64,000 nt of DNA, taken from assembly GCF_012974865.1 (NCBI RefSeq), contig NZ_CP043633.1:1993001-2057000 (forward strand), read 5' to 3'. The notes under the pieces are model-generated. The model had not been told where the DNA came from. It was given only the letters and a program-made list of their open reading frames with translations, and made no database searches. Source of the DNA: Nonlabens sp. Ci31 (GTDB taxonomy: Bacteria; Bacteroidota; Bacteroidia; Flavobacteriales; Flavobacteriaceae). The stretch's first letter is position 1. Each line of letters starts with the position of its first letter. The position numbers and the translations under genes were made by a program. This document shows positions 1 to 12,915 of the stretch, one piece after another.

Positions 1-58
1 CACTGCAACTGCTAAGGCTGCTATTGAAAAAGTAGGTGGACAAGCACAAACAGTTTAA
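1..58 (+). CDS. rplO: 50S ribosomal protein L15, C-terminal end only
   Basis: The frame starting at base 2 encodes the last 18 residues of a protein, ending in IEKVGGQAQTV and a TAA at 56-58. The rest lies before the window. The assignment rests on position: rplO directly precedes secY in the spc operon, and the Ala/Lys-rich tail is typical of flavobacterial L15. Only 9 bases separate it from secY, so the two are co-transcribed. Confidence 0.8.
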   Translation, partial: TATAKAAIEKVGGQAQTV

Positions 59-67
59 TTTTTCTAG

Positions 68-1402
68 ATGAAGTTAATTGAAAATTTAAAAAATATCTGG
101 AAGATAGAAGAACTAAGGGATCGTATTATAATGACCTTTAGCTTGCTACTTGTTTATAGATTTGGTGCTCAAATTACCTTACCTGGTATTGATTCAACTC
201 AATTAGTAGGTTTAGCCTCTAATTTCAAAGATGGGATAGGAGGTATTCTTAATGCCTTTACAGGTGGAGCTTTCGCAAAGGCGTCGGTTTTTGCTTTGGG
301 TATTATGCCTTATATCTCAGCCAGTATTGTTGTTCAATTAATGGGTATTGCTATTCCTTATTTACAAAAGCTTCAAAAAGAAGGTGAGTCAGGAAGGAAA
401 AAAATTAACCAAATTACCAGATGGCTTACCATAGGTATTTGTCTTATACAAGCTCCTAGTTATATGCTTTCATTGAGTTCACTAGGTGTTCCTGATTCAG
501 CATTTATGATGCAAGATCAACAAACCTTATTTTTAGTCTTAAGTACTATAATTTTGGTCACTGGTTGTGTGTTTGCTATGTGGCTTGGTGAAAAAATAAC
601 CGATAAAGGTATTGGGAACGGTATATCGTTGTTAATAATGGTAGGTATTATTGCTACGCTGCCTCAAGCATTTATTCAAGAAGTTGGTTCTCGTATAGAC
701 GGCGTAGGAAGTTGGTTCCTTATTATCGTAGAGGTTGTTATTTGGCTCTTAATCATTGCAGCTTGTATTATGCTGGTTATGGGAGTAAGAAAAATACCGG
801 TTCAATACGCTCGAAGATCAGCGACTGGCGGGTATGAGAAAAATGTTTTCGGATCTCGTCAATATATTCCGTTAAAGTTAAACGCTTCTGGGGTAATGCC
901 TATTATCTTTGCGCAAGCAATAATGTTTGTTCCTTCGGCAATAGGTCAAATGGATGCGTCGTGGGCAAAGTCAATTGGAACAGCGTACAGTGATATATTT
1001 GGTTTTTGGTACAACCTTACTTTTGCCTTACTAATAATTGTATTTACATACTTTTATACGGCAATAACGGTACCGACTAATAAAATGGCTGATGATTTGA
1101 AGCGCAATGGTGGTTTTATACCTGGTATACGTCCAGGGACTGAAACGTCAGAGTATTTAGATCGTATCATGTCTCAAATCACATTGCCTGGTTCTTTGTT
1201 TTTGGCCGCAGTGGCTATTTTTCCAGCAGTTATTTCATTAATGGGAGTTACCCAGTCATGGGCTTTGTTCTATGGGGGTACGTCTTTATTAATTATGGTA
1301 GGTGTCGCAATAGATACGATGCAACAAATAAACTCTTATCTTCTTAATCGTCATTATGACGGTTTGATAAAGACTGGTAAGAATAGAAAAGCAGTAGCAT
1401 AA
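68..1402 (+). CDS. secY: Preprotein translocase subunit SecY
   Basis: This is the channel-forming subunit of the SecYEG translocon in the inner membrane. The 444-residue product has the usual ten hydrophobic segments and family signatures, including the N-terminal [18 protein letters not shown] stretch, [15 protein letters not shown] plug region near residues 60-70, and the cytoplasmic-loop motif IPVQYARR near residue 245. Its length is normal. It sits between rplO and infA as in other Bacteroidota, and its TAA shares a base with the infA ATG at 1402, which points to translational coupling. Confidence 0.98.
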   Translation: MKLIENLKNIWKIEELRDRIIMTFSLLLVYRFGAQITLPGIDSTQLVGLASNFKDGIGGILNAFTGGAFAKASVFALGIMPYISASIVVQLMGIAIPYLQKLQKEGESGRKKINQITRWLTIGICLIQAPSYMLSLSSLGVPDSAFMMQDQQTLFLVLSTIILVTGCVFAMWLGEKITDKGIGNGISLLIMVGIIATLPQAFIQEVGSRIDGVGSWFLIIVEVVIWLLIIAACIMLVMGVRKIPVQYARRSATGGYEKNVFGSRQYIPLKLNASGVMPIIFAQAIMFVPSAIGQMDASWAKSIGTAYSDIFGFWYNLTFALLIIVFTYFYTAITVPTNKMADDLKRNGGFIPGIRPGTETSEYLDRIMSQITLPGSLFLAAVAIFPAVISLMGVTQSWALFYGGTSLLIMVGVAIDTMQQINSYLLNRHYDGLIKTGKNRKAVA

Positions 1403-1617
1403 TGGCAAAACAATCAGCAATAGAACAAGATGGTTCCATTATAGAAGCGCTCTCAAACGCTATGTTTAGAGTGGAGTTGGAGAATGGACATATTGTAACT
1501 GCGCATATATCAGGTAAGATGCGTATGCACTATATAAAATTATTACCTGGAGATAAAGTAAAATTAGAAATGAGTCCTTACGATTTATCGAAAGCAAGGA
1601 TCACTTATAGATACTAA
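1402..1617 (+). CDS. infA: Translation initiation factor IF-1
   Basis: The 71-residue protein is a single S1-like OB fold that binds the 30S A site during initiation. Visible family motifs are the start [34 protein letters not shown] in the middle and the end RITYRY. Length is typical. The start codon overlaps the secY stop by one base, and the stop is one base before the rpmJ start, so it belongs to the same ribosomal transcript. Confidence 0.98.
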   Translation: MAKQSAIEQDGSIIEALSNAMFRVELENGHIVTAHISGKMRMHYIKLLPGDKVKLEMSPYDLSKARITYRY

Positions 1618-1618
1618 T

Positions 1619-1735
1619 ATGAAAGTAAGAGCGTCAATTAAAAAGAGAAGTGCTGACTGTAAGATAGTTCGTCGTAAAGGGCGTCTATACGTCATTAACA
1701 AAAAGAATCCTAAATTTAAACAAAGACAAGGTTAA
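1619..1735 (+). CDS. rpmJ: 50S ribosomal protein L36
   Basis: A 38-codon frame starts with ATG one base after infA and ends with TAA at 1733-1735. The product begins [15 protein letters not shown] and ends NPKFKQRQG, with the basic zinc-ribbon layout of L36. Three of the usual zinc ligands are not all present: only one Cys (residue 14) is seen, which suggests the zinc-free (C-minus) form of L36. It lies between infA and rpsM, the standard place. Confidence 0.95.
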   Translation: MKVRASIKKRSADCKIVRRKGRLYVINKKNPKFKQRQG

Positions 1736-1738
1736 GCT

Positions 1739-2113
1739 ATGGCTAGAATTGCAGGGGTAGATATACCTAAAAACAAACGTGGAGAAATAGCATTAACTTA
1801 CATTTACGGTGTAGGTAGGAATCGCGCAAAGGATGTTCTTATTGCTAGTGGTGTTAGCATTGATAAAAAGGTTAACGACTGGGATGATGATGAGATAGGA
1901 AAGATCCGTGCCGCTATTGGTGAATTCACCATAGAAGGTGAGTTGAGATCTGAAACTCAAGTCAACATCAAACGTCTTATGGACATAGGTTGTTACAGAG
2001 GTGTTCGTCACAGATCTGGTCTTCCATTAAGGGGACAACGTACTAAGAATAATTCTCGTACACGTAAAGGAAAACGTAAGACTGTTGCTAACAAAAAGAA
2101 AGCAACTAAATAA
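1739..2113 (+). CDS. rpsM: 30S ribosomal protein S13
   Basis: The 124-residue product is S13 of the small-subunit head. It starts [19 protein letters not shown], contains the helix-two-turn-helix region and the signature [20 protein letters not shown] (residues about 83-102), and ends in a lysine-rich tail that reaches the P-site tRNA. It is spaced 3 bases from rpmJ and 12 bases from rpsK in the alpha-operon order S13-S11-S4-alpha-L17. Confidence 0.98.
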   Translation: MARIAGVDIPKNKRGEIALTYIYGVGRNRAKDVLIASGVSIDKKVNDWDDDEIGKIRAAIGEFTIEGELRSETQVNIKRLMDIGCYRGVRHRSGLPLRGQRTKNNSRTRKGKRKTVANKKKATK

Positions 2114-2125
2114 TAAGTAACTGAT

Positions 2126-2515
2126 ATGGCAAAGTCTAAAACAGTAGCTAAAAAGCGCAAAGTAATTGTTGATAGTGTAGGGGAAGCTCACATTTCTTCA
2201 TCATTCAATAACATTTTGATTTCGCTTACAAATAAAAAAGGTGAGGTGATCTCATGGTCATCTGCCGGGAAAATGGGTTTTCGTGGTTCTAAAAAGAATA
2301 CTCCATATGCAGCACAACTTGCCGCTGAGGATTGTTCTAAAGTAGCTCACGAAGCTGGTTTACGTAAAATTAAGGCATATGTTAAGGGACCAGGTAATGG
2401 TCGTGAGAGTGCTATACGTTCGATTCATAATGCAGGAATTGAAGTAACGGAAATAATTGATGTTACTCCTTTACCGCATAATGGTTGTCGTCCACCGAAA
2501 AGAAGAAGAGTTTAA
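2126..2515 (+). CDS. rpsK: 30S ribosomal protein S11
   Basis: S11 forms part of the platform of the 30S subunit. The 129-residue product has the Lys-rich start and the family sequences [19 protein letters not shown] and [13 protein letters not shown], and it closes with the typical [22 protein letters not shown] tail. Length matches the family. An 84-base spacer separates it from rpsD, longer than the other gaps in this operon. Confidence 0.98.
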   Translation: MAKSKTVAKKRKVIVDSVGEAHISSSFNNILISLTNKKGEVISWSSAGKMGFRGSKKNTPYAAQLAAEDCSKVAHEAGLRKIKAYVKGPGNGRESAIRSIHNAGIEVTEIIDVTPLPHNGCRPPKRRRV

Positions 2516-2599
2516 TTTAATTTTAATATCGAGTAGTTATTAGATCATTGAAGGATATAGACCTGAATTCATGATACACAACTCACAAAATTTATAAAA

Positions 2600-3205
2600 A
2601 TGGCAAGATATAGAGGTCCTAAGGCAAAAATTGCTCGTAGATTCAGAGAACCAATTTTTGGCCCTAGTAAAGCTTTGGAGAAGAAAAATTATCCTCCAGG
2701 TATGCACGGTAACGCAAGACGTCGTGGAAAAGAATCTGAATACGCGGTTCAGTTAAAGGAAAAACAAAAAGCTAAATATACCTACGGTATCTTAGAAAAG
2801 CAATTCAGACTTATGTTTGAAAAGGCTACTCGAAGTACAGGTATAACGGGTGAAGTTTTATTACAGTTATGTGAATCTCGTTTGGATAATGTAGTCTACA
2901 GAATGGGAATTGCTAGAACTCGTAGAGGTTCTAGACAGTTGGTTTCACACAGGCACATTACCGTTAATGGACAACTAGTAAATATCCCTTCGTACCAATT
3001 GAAACCTGGTGATGAAGTTGCTGTTCGTGAAAAATCTAAATCACTATCTGCTATTGATGATTCTTTGTCTAGTAATGATCGTGTTTACGATTTTATTACT
3101 TTCAATAAAGCTTCTTTAAAAGGTGCATTTGTTAGCGTTCCAGAACGTTTGCAAATTCCCGAAAATATCAAGGAACAGTTGATCGTAGAATTGTACTCTA
3201 AATAA
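2600..3205 (+). CDS. rpsD: 30S ribosomal protein S4
   Basis: The 201-residue product is the 16S rRNA-binding assembly protein S4. The N-terminal domain (residues 1-95) starts [20 protein letters not shown], and the S4 RNA-binding domain follows with [28 protein letters not shown] near residues 92-120. The N-terminal zinc-binding cysteines found in some S4 proteins are absent. It precedes rpoA by 23 bases. In many bacteria S4 autoregulates this operon by binding its mRNA; no such site was worked out here. Confidence 0.98.
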   Translation: MARYRGPKAKIARRFREPIFGPSKALEKKNYPPGMHGNARRRGKESEYAVQLKEKQKAKYTYGILEKQFRLMFEKATRSTGITGEVLLQLCESRLDNVVYRMGIARTRRGSRQLVSHRHITVNGQLVNIPSYQLKPGDEVAVREKSKSLSAIDDSLSSNDRVYDFITFNKASLKGAFVSVPERLQIPENIKEQLIVELYSK

Positions 3206-3228
3206 TAACCAACTCATTAAGTAATCTT

Positions 3229-4221
3229 ATGGCAATATTAAATTTCCAAAAGCCGGATAAAGTAATCATGATTGATTCAACTGATTTCGAAGGAAAATTC
3301 GAATTCAGACCTTTAGAACCAGGTTACGGACTTACCGTTGGTAATGCACTTAGAAGAGTACTTTTATCTTCATTAGAAGGATTTGCAATTACCTCCATAC
3401 GTATTGAAGGTGTAGATCATGAATTTTCTACTATCGAAGGCGTTGTTGAAGACGTAACTGAAATTATTTTAAATTTCAAACAAGTTCGTTTCAGAAGGCA
3501 AATCGACGAAGTAGATAGCGAAGTAGTAAATGTATCATTCTCAGGTAAAGATCAATTTACTGCAGGTGATTTACAGAAGCATATTTCAGGCTTTCAAGTA
3601 TTGAATCCTGATATGGTGATTTGTAATACAGAAAGCAGCGTAAGTTTGAACCTAGAGTTGACTATTGAAAAAGGTCGTGGATATGTTCCTGCTGAAGAGA
3701 ATAAGAATGCAAATGCTGCCATCGGTACCATTGCAATTGATTCTATCTTTACGCCTATCAAAAATGTAAAGTACAGCATTGAAAATTACCGTGTGGAGCA
3801 AAAAACCGACTTTGAAAAGTTAGTTTTTGAAATCATTACAGACGGGAGTATTCATCCTAAGCATGCGCTTACCGAAGCTGCTAAGACGTTGATCCACCAC
3901 TTTATGTTGTTTTCTGATGAGAGAATTACTTTGGAGGCAGATGAAATAGCACAGACAGAAACTTATGATGAAGAAAGTCTTCATATGCGTCAGCTTCTTA
4001 AGACTAAATTAGTAGACATGGAACTCTCAGTAAGAGCGTTGAATTGTCTTAAGGCTGCCGAAGTGGAAACACTTGGTGATTTAGTTTCTTACAATAAAAA
4101 TGATTTGATGAAATTCAGGAATTTTGGTAAGAAATCACTAACAGAGTTGGAAGAATTAGTAAATATCAAAGGTTTAAACTTTGGTATGGATCTAGCGAAA
4201 TATAAATTAGACCGTGACTAG
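3229..4221 (+). CDS. rpoA: DNA-directed RNA polymerase subunit alpha
   Basis: This 330-residue protein is the alpha subunit that nucleates RNA polymerase assembly. The N-terminal domain (about 1-230) includes [22 protein letters not shown] and the dimer region. A linker follows, then the C-terminal domain (about 250-325) with [23 protein letters not shown] and [14 protein letters not shown], which contacts activators and UP elements. Length is normal, and the position between rpsD and rplQ is the standard alpha-operon place. Confidence 0.98.
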   Translation: MAILNFQKPDKVIMIDSTDFEGKFEFRPLEPGYGLTVGNALRRVLLSSLEGFAITSIRIEGVDHEFSTIEGVVEDVTEIILNFKQVRFRRQIDEVDSEVVNVSFSGKDQFTAGDLQKHISGFQVLNPDMVICNTESSVSLNLELTIEKGRGYVPAEENKNANAAIGTIAIDSIFTPIKNVKYSIENYRVEQKTDFEKLVFEIITDGSIHPKHALTEAAKTLIHHFMLFSDERITLEADEIAQTETYDEESLHMRQLLKTKLVDMELSVRALNCLKAAEVETLGDLVSYNKNDLMKFRNFGKKSLTELEELVNIKGLNFGMDLAKYKLDRD

Positions 4222-4251
4222 GTTGATCCTAGTTGAAGAATATAACAGAAA

Positions 4252-4722
4252 ATGAAACACGGAAAAAAAGTAAATCACTTAAGTAGAAAAACGGCACACC
4301 GCAAGGCTATGTTGTCAAATATGAGCTGCTCTCTAATTGAGCATAAGCGTATTAATACTACTGTAGCAAAAGCAAAAGCGCTTAAACAATTTGTTGAGCC
4401 TTTAATAACTAAATCCAAAGAAGATACTACTCACAATAGAAGATTGGTATTTGCTAAACTTAGAAGTAAGGAAGCAGTTACAGAACTTTTTAGAGACGTA
4501 GCTTCTAAAATTGGGGATCGTCCAGGCGGTTATACGAGAATCATAAAAATGGGTAACAGACTTGGTGATAATGCTGATATGGCGATGATCGAATTGGTTG
4601 ACTATAATGAAACTTATAAGTTAGAAGCTGGTGCCAAAAAGGCAACTACTCGTCGTAGTAGAAGAGGTAAATCAACAACTGCTGAGCCAGTTACTGAAAC
4701 CAAAACAAATGAAGAAGAATAA
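4252..4722 (+). CDS. rplQ: 50S ribosomal protein L17 with a C-terminal extension
   Basis: The first 120 or so residues match L17: start [20 protein letters not shown] and the later motif [22 protein letters not shown]. The 156-residue product is longer than the about 127 residues of the E. coli protein because of a low-complexity tail rich in Thr, Arg, Lys and Glu (last about 35 residues). Such tails are common in Bacteroidota L17. It is the last gene of the ribosomal run, and a strong terminator follows. Confidence 0.97.
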   Translation: MKHGKKVNHLSRKTAHRKAMLSNMSCSLIEHKRINTTVAKAKALKQFVEPLITKSKEDTTHNRRLVFAKLRSKEAVTELFRDVASKIGDRPGGYTRIIKMGNRLGDNADMAMIELVDYNETYKLEAGAKKATTRRSRRGKSTTAEPVTETKTNEEE

Positions 4723-4743
4723 TTTTCTTTATAAATTGTAGAA

Positions 4744-4780
4744 AAAGGATCAATGAATATTTCATTGATCCTTTTTTTTT
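4744..4780 (+). terminator. Rho-independent terminator of the ribosomal operon
   Basis: The arms AAAGGATCAATGAA and TTCATTGATCCTTT flank a three-base loop and are followed by a run of nine or more T. The hairpin sits 22 bases after the rplQ stop and separates the ribosomal transcript from carA. Confidence 0.9.
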
Positions 4781-4784
4781 GAAT

Positions 4785-4792
4785 TATTTTTG
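4785..4792 (+). promoter_or_regulatory. Candidate -7 box upstream of carA
   Basis: TATTTTTG fits the flavobacterial -7 consensus TAnnTTTG and lies 14 bases before the chosen carA ATG, just after the rplQ terminator. No clear -33 TTG is seen because the upstream bases are the terminator's T run, so this is tentative. Confidence 0.4.
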
Positions 4793-4806
4793 AATATAAA
4801 TTGATT

Positions 4807-7208
<2,402 letters not shown>

Positions 7209-7225
7209 TAGTTCCCTTTTAGTTT

Positions 7226-7241
7226 CGCTTTCGCGAAAGCG
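7226..7241. repeat. Perfect 16-bp palindrome CGCTTTCGCGAAAGCG (intergenic copy)
   Basis: The palindrome lies between the eno stop and its terminator. It is one of six perfect copies seen in the window. Confidence 0.85.
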
Positions 7242-7246
7242 GAACA

Positions 7247-7282
7247 CAAAAAAGCCATCTGTAATATAGATGGCTTTTTTAT
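7247..7282 (+). terminator. Rho-independent terminator after eno
   Basis: Arms AAAAAGCCATCT and AGATGGCTTTTTT surround a seven-base loop, with the T run in the right arm. It ends the carA-eno transcript. Confidence 0.9.
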
Positions 7283-7427
7283 TTGTTCGTAGGGTACAAA
7301 ATTGGACTGTACTTATATTATAAATCGATGAAATGCATAAAAAATCAATAAAAAGTAAGAATTAGAAGATATATTTAAAAAACAAGGTCAAACTGTTGTT
7401 TATTAGTGGTTCCAAAAACTAACTCAG

Positions 7428-10400
7428 ATGAATCGAATTTTATTTTTTTCTTGTCTTTTACTAGTACCTTTTTTTAATACCGCCCAAGTGATATGGGAAA
7501 CAGCTGATCAACAAGAGGTTGCCAAAATACCTTCTGAAGAAAGAGGTATTCAACCACATACCTTTAACCTGATTAAAATTAACCCGCAAGCTTTAAGCGA
7601 TAAGTTAGTAGCTGCTCCAGATCGTTTTTCTGGAACAAATGGGATTGCAATCGATTTTCCTACTGGAAATGACACCTTTGAAACTTTTATGGTTTATGAT
7701 TCTGGAGCTATGGCCAAAGGATTAAAAAGACAGTTTCCTAAGGTTCGTTCTTATTTTGGTAAGAGTGTGGATAATAATCTGAATACCATTTATTTTACCA
7801 TCACTCCTCAAGGCTTTAGGGGTTTAATTACTGGGGAGAAAATTATTTATATGGACCCTTATGCTAAGAGTGTTCCTAATATTATCATGTCATACAACCG
7901 TAAGCATGTAACTAGAAGAGGTACGGAGTCCTACGAATGTCAAGTAAGGGATGAATTAACAGCCGGTCAGCAACTAGACATAGAGGCTGCTATTACGGCT
8001 AAGGCTTTTCAAGACAGACAGTTCAGAACCTATGAAATTGCCATTGCTGCTACTGCCGAATATACGGCTTACCACGACGATGCTAATGCAGGAAATGGTA
8101 ATGCAGTAGCTGATGCATTAGCTGCTATAGTGGTAACTGTAACAAGAGTTAACTCTGTTTACGAGAACGAAATGTCTATGAGATTTCAACTAATCTCAGG
8201 AAATGATCAAGTCATTTATACCAACAGCACTACAGATCCTTATGATAATTACTCAGGTGGAGCTATGTTGGGTCAAAACGTAACTACATTACAAAGTGTG
8301 ATAGGCGTTAATAATTACGACTTAGGGCATGTTTTCTCCACTGGTGGTGGAGGTATTGCAGGAACCAGTCCTTGTGGTACAGGTAAAGAACGAGGCGTTA
8401 CAGGAATCGTTACACCAGAATTTGACCCTTTTGATATCGACTATGTATCTCATGAAATAGGCCATCAGTTCGGGGCTTCTCATACCTTTTACAATGGTTG
8501 TTTTGGAGGTAGTCCTTCTTCACGACCATACGAGACAGGCAGTGCCTCAACAATAATGGGATATGCAGGGATTTGCGCTCCTAATGTGCAAGATAATTCT
8601 GATGCTTATTTTCACTTGATTAGTCTTTTTGAAATGCAAGGAAGTATAGATGGTGATACTTGTGATGATCAAATTTCCTTAGGTACATCAAACCCTACGG
8701 CTCCTAACGCTGTGTCACCAGGGGGTAAGACTATTCCAAGATCCACACCATTTAAACTTACATCCACTTCTAGTATAGCTCCAGACGCTGGTGAGACCTA
8801 TACTTACAATTGGGAAGAATTAGAAAATGGAAGTGCTAATGCAACTGGAGCAACTCAGCCACCAGTTGCTACTAATACAACTGGACCTCTATTTAGAAGT
8901 AAGTTTGCTACTACTAGTCCTACTAGGTATTTTCCCAATCTGCCAGATCTAGTAAATAATATAGATCCAGTATGGGAAGAACTGCCTAGTGTTTCTAGAG
9001 AACTGCAGTTCTTCTGTACGATTAGAGATAATAATCCTAATGGAGGTCAGACGGACTATGCGGGTACTACATTACAAGTAGGTACCGCCGGGCCCTTTCT
9101 TGTAAATGCACCTAATGGAGGAGAAATTTGGCATGAAGGCGAACTTAAAACGGTAACCTGGGCAGTGAACAGCACTAATAATACGACCTATTCAACTACT
9201 GTTAACATCTTGCTTTCTCTTGATGGAGGGTTGACCTATCCAGTCACTTTAGCGTCAGGAACTAATAATGATGGTTCTCAGTCGGTAACTATTCCAACAG
9301 GTGTAAAAACAACACAGGCAAGAATCATGATAGAGGCTGCCAGCAACTACTTTTTTGATATTACCAATAATGACTTTGAGATCAAAGAAGGTACTTTTGA
9401 ACTCACCGCTGCAAGTGATGATTTCTCTGTTTGCCAACCTAGTGATGGAGCTACCACTTTTGAATACAATGCAGCACCTGATTTTAATGAAACAGTAAGT
9501 TTTAGTGCCGTAGGTTTGCCAGCAGGTTTGACAGCTAGTTTTACACCAAGTTCTACTTCTACCGATGCCACAGTGAGTGTTAGTATTAGTGGTACGTCAG
9601 GTGTAGATGCTAATCAATATGATTTTAGCGTGGAAGCACAGTCCATATCGGTGACTATATCTAAAGACTTCACTTTTAAATTATTTGATACTGTAGTAGG
9701 AGATGTCATCCAAGTTACACCAGTAAATGGAGCGGTAAACCAAGTAGCTAATCCTTTACTGCAATGGGAAGATCTAGCCAGTGCATCCAGTTATTTAGTA
9801 GAAATTTCAGAGACTAGTGATTTTTCAATCATTGCAGAGTCCAATACCGTTTCTTTTCAAAACACCTACCAACCAACAGCACTGGTAAATAGCAACATAT
9901 ACTACTGGAGAGTGACTCCTTCTAATGATTGTAACGCTGGGACAACTGTTTCTATCAGCTTATTTCAAACCGCACAAGATGTTTGTATCACCTATGACAA
10001 TGAAACTTATGAGAATACTGCTCAACCGGCAAACCGACAAGACGAATGGAATACTAGTATTAATGCAGTTGCAGCAAAAGTGGTTGTTACTGACGATATA
10101 GAAGTGACTAACCTCAGTTTCTATATGAATGCCACTCATGGCAATACAGGACATGTAAAAATGCAATTGAGTGCTCCTACAGGTAGGTTTGCTGAAGTGT
10201 ACAATAGAGAGTGTGCAAGCGGTGTTAATTTTGATTTGATCGTAAGTGATCAAGGTACTCAAAATTTTGGTTGTGCACCGGGCTATACAGGAGCTTTAAC
10301 TGGTAATCAACGCCCTGGTCAAGCCTTCACTAGATTTAACAATGCCAGTGCTTTAGGAGAATGGGTGTTGCTTGCAACAGATAGAACTTCTGGGACTGGA

Positions 10401-12653
10401 GGTACATTCAATCAGTTTTCGGTAACGGTTTGTGGAAGATTACAATATGTAAATGATATTGATAACAATAGAAACCTCGGATTAACCACCAGCTTTAACG
10501 CTACTAATGTGATCAACAATACGGCCTTAAGATCAGTACAAGCAGGATTTACGAATGCCAACTTGGTTTATGTGGTTACTAACGATGTGGACTATGGACA
10601 AATCCAGCTTAGCGGAGTAAATCTAAACATAGGAGATACTTTTACTCAAGGGGATCTGGATAACAATCGCATTCAATATGTACACACCTCTTTAGAATTA
10701 GTAGCTGCTGACTCCTTTGCGTATACCGTATTAGGAAATGCAAATACAGTCTTGCCAGGAGAAGTGTTTAATATCACAATTGAAGACCCTACGCTTATTT
10801 ATGATGCTGGTGTATGGACACCATTTGCTCCTCATGCTGAAACAGGAGGTTTAAATGCGCAAGTCTTACTAGGTACGGCGCCTGTTGCTACAGATGCTGT
10901 TATCAACGACCTAGCAGTAACTGCAGGAGTACTTTCTATAGCATCAAATGTGGTACTTACCCTGAATGGAAATCTAAGTGTAGAGGGAGAAATAGATGGT
11001 ACTGCAGGTACGCTGCGATTAGAGGGAGCTGCTGCTCAAACTATAAGTGGAGCTGGGTCACTAGAGCTGGATAGACTAGAGGTAAACAATGCTTCTGGAG
11101 TAAGTTTTAATGCAGTTACTAATATCTACGATGTGTTAAGGCCTCAAGCTTCTGTATTAAACGCAAATAACAACATCGTATTTAAAAGTAATGCTACAAC
11201 AACAGGGCAGTTAGATGATGCTAGTGCAGCAACTATAAATGGAAGTGTTAGAGTAGAGCGCTATATACCTGCAAAACGTGCTTTTAGATTTCTGGCCTCT
11301 TCTGTAAATTCAACAGGAAGCATTAGAGAAAACTGGCAAGAAAATGGAGCAGTAGCTGCTGGATTGGGAACACATATTACAGGTCCTAGCGCAGCAAACG
11401 GTTTTGATACTACTGGAAGTGGAGCCTATTCCTTATATACATTTGATAACGATAATTATACTTGGAGCGTGGTCCCTAATACAAATTCAGAGCAACTTCT
11501 TATCGGAGCTCCTTTAAGGATGATGGTAAGAGGTGACCGTACTACAGATTTAACAAACAACAATGCTACAGCATCTGTTACTACCTTGCGATCAAGCGGT
11601 GCAGTGCATACAGGAGATTATGTAAGATCTTATGCTACGGACAATGGAGAGTTTGCAATGATTTCCAACCCATATCAAGCAGCTGTTGATTTTAAAAATG
11701 TTTTAAACGACGCTGCTACTTCTGGTGTGAATGTCAACTTTGTTTATGTATGGGATCCTACACTTAATATACGTGGTGCTTATGCAACCATAGACATGTC
11801 AACGGTTAATGGTACTGCCTTTCCGGGATCGAGTGGTGCTAATAAATTTTTACAGCCAGGACAGTCGGTATTTGTTCCTACTACAGGAGCTTCTGGAATG
11901 ACTTTTAAAGAAAGTCATAAAGCAGTTGATCAACCGCTTACTCCGGTTTTCGGCGCCTATAATCAAAGTTCCTTTATCACCATCTCCTTAAAAGATGCTA
12001 GCGCGATAGAGCTGCTCGATCAGGCAACTATGCAATACAGCAACGGATTTAGTAATATGGTCACACAAGAAGATGCTATAAAATTTATTAATCTAGACGA
12101 AACACTTGCTTTGACAAGTGGTGCAGACCAATTAAGTATTGAAAGACGTCAGTTGCCAGTGGATGGTGATATCACTCCTTTATACCTTTCTAACTATAGA
12201 AACAACTCCTACACTATGGATCTGGAAGTTTCTTTGAACGCAGGATTGATCGCCATATTAGTAGATCAAGAAACAGGAACACGTACTTTATTGCAAGATG
12301 GTAACAATACCGTAAGTTTTAGTGTAAGTGCCTCTGGTAGTTCAGATAATAGATTTCTAATAGAGTATGCTAACAATACCTTAAGCTTAGAAGAAGACAG
12401 CTTGATAAATGCTATTTCAGTTTATCCTAATCCTTTGGTAAATAATAGCTTCCAAGTGTCGAGTGCTTACCTACTAGGTAAAGAGGTGCAACTGGGTATG
12501 TACAACACCTTAGGTCAGAAGGTTTATGAGAATACTGTTGTTTTTAATGGTACACAAACCATTACTCCTTCAGCGATTCTCAGTTCAGGTATGTACTTGT
12601 TAAAAGTTAGTACAGGAGAGGAGACTGCTACGGTACAACTTATCGTAAAATAA
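7428..12653 (+). CDS. Secreted reprolysin-like zinc metalloprotease with T9SS sorting domain
   Basis: The 1741-residue protein starts with a signal peptide (about 1-19). The catalytic domain carries HEIGHQFGASH, with zinc ligands His342, His346 and His352 and general base Glu343, and a Met-turn near Met377, so it is a metzincin of the reprolysin-like type. Later parts are an Ig-like/fibronectin-like region (about 540-840), a proprotein-convertase P-like domain (about 850-1003) and a cadherin/CSPG-like repeat (about 1005-1120). The final 75 or so residues, starting at YPNPLVNNSF (about 1666) and ending in GMYLLKVSTGE...LIVK style, form a type A T9SS sorting domain. It is therefore predicted to be secreted by the gliding-associated type 9 system. 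Its substrate is unknown. Confidence 0.9.
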   Translation: MNRILFFSCLLLVPFFNTAQVIWETADQQEVAKIPSEERGIQPHTFNLIKINPQALSDKLVAAPDRFSGTNGIAIDFPTGNDTFETFMVYDSGAMAKGLKRQFPKVRSYFGKSVDNNLNTIYFTITPQGFRGLITGEKIIYMDPYAKSVPNIIMSYNRKHVTRRGTESYECQVRDELTAGQQLDIEAAITAKAFQDRQFRTYEIAIAATAEYTAYHDDANAGNGNAVADALAAIVVTVTRVNSVYENEMSMRFQLISGNDQVIYTNSTTDPYDNYSGGAMLGQNVTTLQSVIGVNNYDLGHVFSTGGGGIAGTSPCGTGKERGVTGIVTPEFDPFDIDYVSHEIGHQFGASHTFYNGCFGGSPSSRPYETGSASTIMGYAGICAPNVQDNSDAYFHLISLFEMQGSIDGDTCDDQISLGTSNPTAPNAVSPGGKTIPRSTPFKLTSTSSIAPDAGETYTYNWEELENGSANATGATQPPVATNTTGPLFRSKFATTSPTRYFPNLPDLVNNIDPVWEELPSVSRELQFFCTIRDNNPNGGQTDYAGTTLQVGTAGPFLVNAPNGGEIWHEGELKTVTWAVNSTNNTTYSTTVNILLSLDGGLTYPVTLASGTNNDGSQSVTIPTGVKTTQARIMIEAASNYFFDITNNDFEIKEGTFELTAASDDFSVCQPSDGATTFEYNAAPDFNETVSFSAVGLPAGLTASFTPSSTSTDATVSVSISGTSGVDANQYDFSVEAQSISVTISKDFTFKLFDTVVGDVIQVTPVNGAVNQVANPLLQWEDLASASSYLVEISETSDFSIIAESNTVSFQNTYQPTALVNSNIYYWRVTPSNDCNAGTTVSISLFQTAQDVCITYDNETYENTAQPANRQDEWNTSINAVAAKVVVTDDIEVTNLSFYMNATHGNTGHVKMQLSAPTGRFAEVYNRECASGVNFDLIVSDQGTQNFGCAPGYTGALTGNQRPGQAFTRFNNASALGEWVLLATDRTSGTGGTFNQFSVTVCGRLQYVNDIDNNRNLGLTTSFNATNVINNTALRSVQAGFTNANLVYVVTNDVDYGQIQLSGVNLNIGDTFTQGDLDNNRIQYVHTSLELVAADSFAYTVLGNANTVLPGEVFNITIEDPTLIYDAGVWTPFAPHAETGGLNAQVLLGTAPVATDAVINDLAVTAGVLSIASNVVLTLNGNLSVEGEIDGTAGTLRLEGAAAQTISGAGSLELDRLEVNNASGVSFNAVTNIYDVLRPQASVLNANNNIVFKSNATTTGQLDDASAATINGSVRVERYIPAKRAFRFLASSVNSTGSIRENWQENGAVAAGLGTHITGPSAANGFDTTGSGAYSLYTFDNDNYTWSVVPNTNSEQLLIGAPLRMMVRGDRTTDLTNNNATASVTTLRSSGAVHTGDYVRSYATDNGEFAMISNPYQAAVDFKNVLNDAATSGVNVNFVYVWDPTLNIRGAYATIDMSTVNGTAFPGSSGANKFLQPGQSVFVPTTGASGMTFKESHKAVDQPLTPVFGAYNQSSFITISLKDASAIELLDQATMQYSNGFSNMVTQEDAIKFINLDETLALTSGADQLSIERRQLPVDGDITPLYLSNYRNNSYTMDLEVSLNAGLIAILVDQETGTRTLLQDGNNTVSFSVSASGSSDNRFLIEYANNTLSLEEDSLINAISVYPNPLVNNSFQVSSAYLLGKEVQLGMYNTLGQKVYENTVVFNGTQTITPSAILSSGMYLLKVSTGEETATVQLIVK

Positions 12654-12687
12654 TATTTGTTAGTTTTTGGAGCTTACAAATAGCATC

Positions 12688-12718
12688 ACGGCGGCCTTAG
12701 GGTCGTCGTTTTGTTTTT
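12688..12718 (+). terminator. Rho-independent terminator after the metalloprotease gene
   Basis: ACGGCGGCC and GGTCGTCGT form nine pairs (two G-U) around a TTAG loop, followed by a T-rich run. It lies 35 bases after the stop codon. Confidence 0.75.
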
Positions 12719-12734
12719 AGATAGTTGCTTATCT

Positions 12735-12750
12735 CGCTTTCGCGAAAGCG
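12735..12750. repeat. Perfect 16-bp palindrome CGCTTTCGCGAAAGCG (intergenic copy)
   Basis: This copy lies between the metalloprotease terminator and gltA, in a 260-base gap that otherwise shows no gene. Confidence 0.85.
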
Positions 12751-12915
12751 GGATTCCAACCTCCTCTTGTCAATTTAATAGCTTTTACAGGCTTAAATTA
12801 CAATATCCGTGTATTAAAACTAAATATTTTATTAAATTATGGAACTTCATATCCCAAAATCTATGAAAATCAATGGTTGTGCAGTATTTTCGCAAATACA
12901 AAACCAAAATTTAAC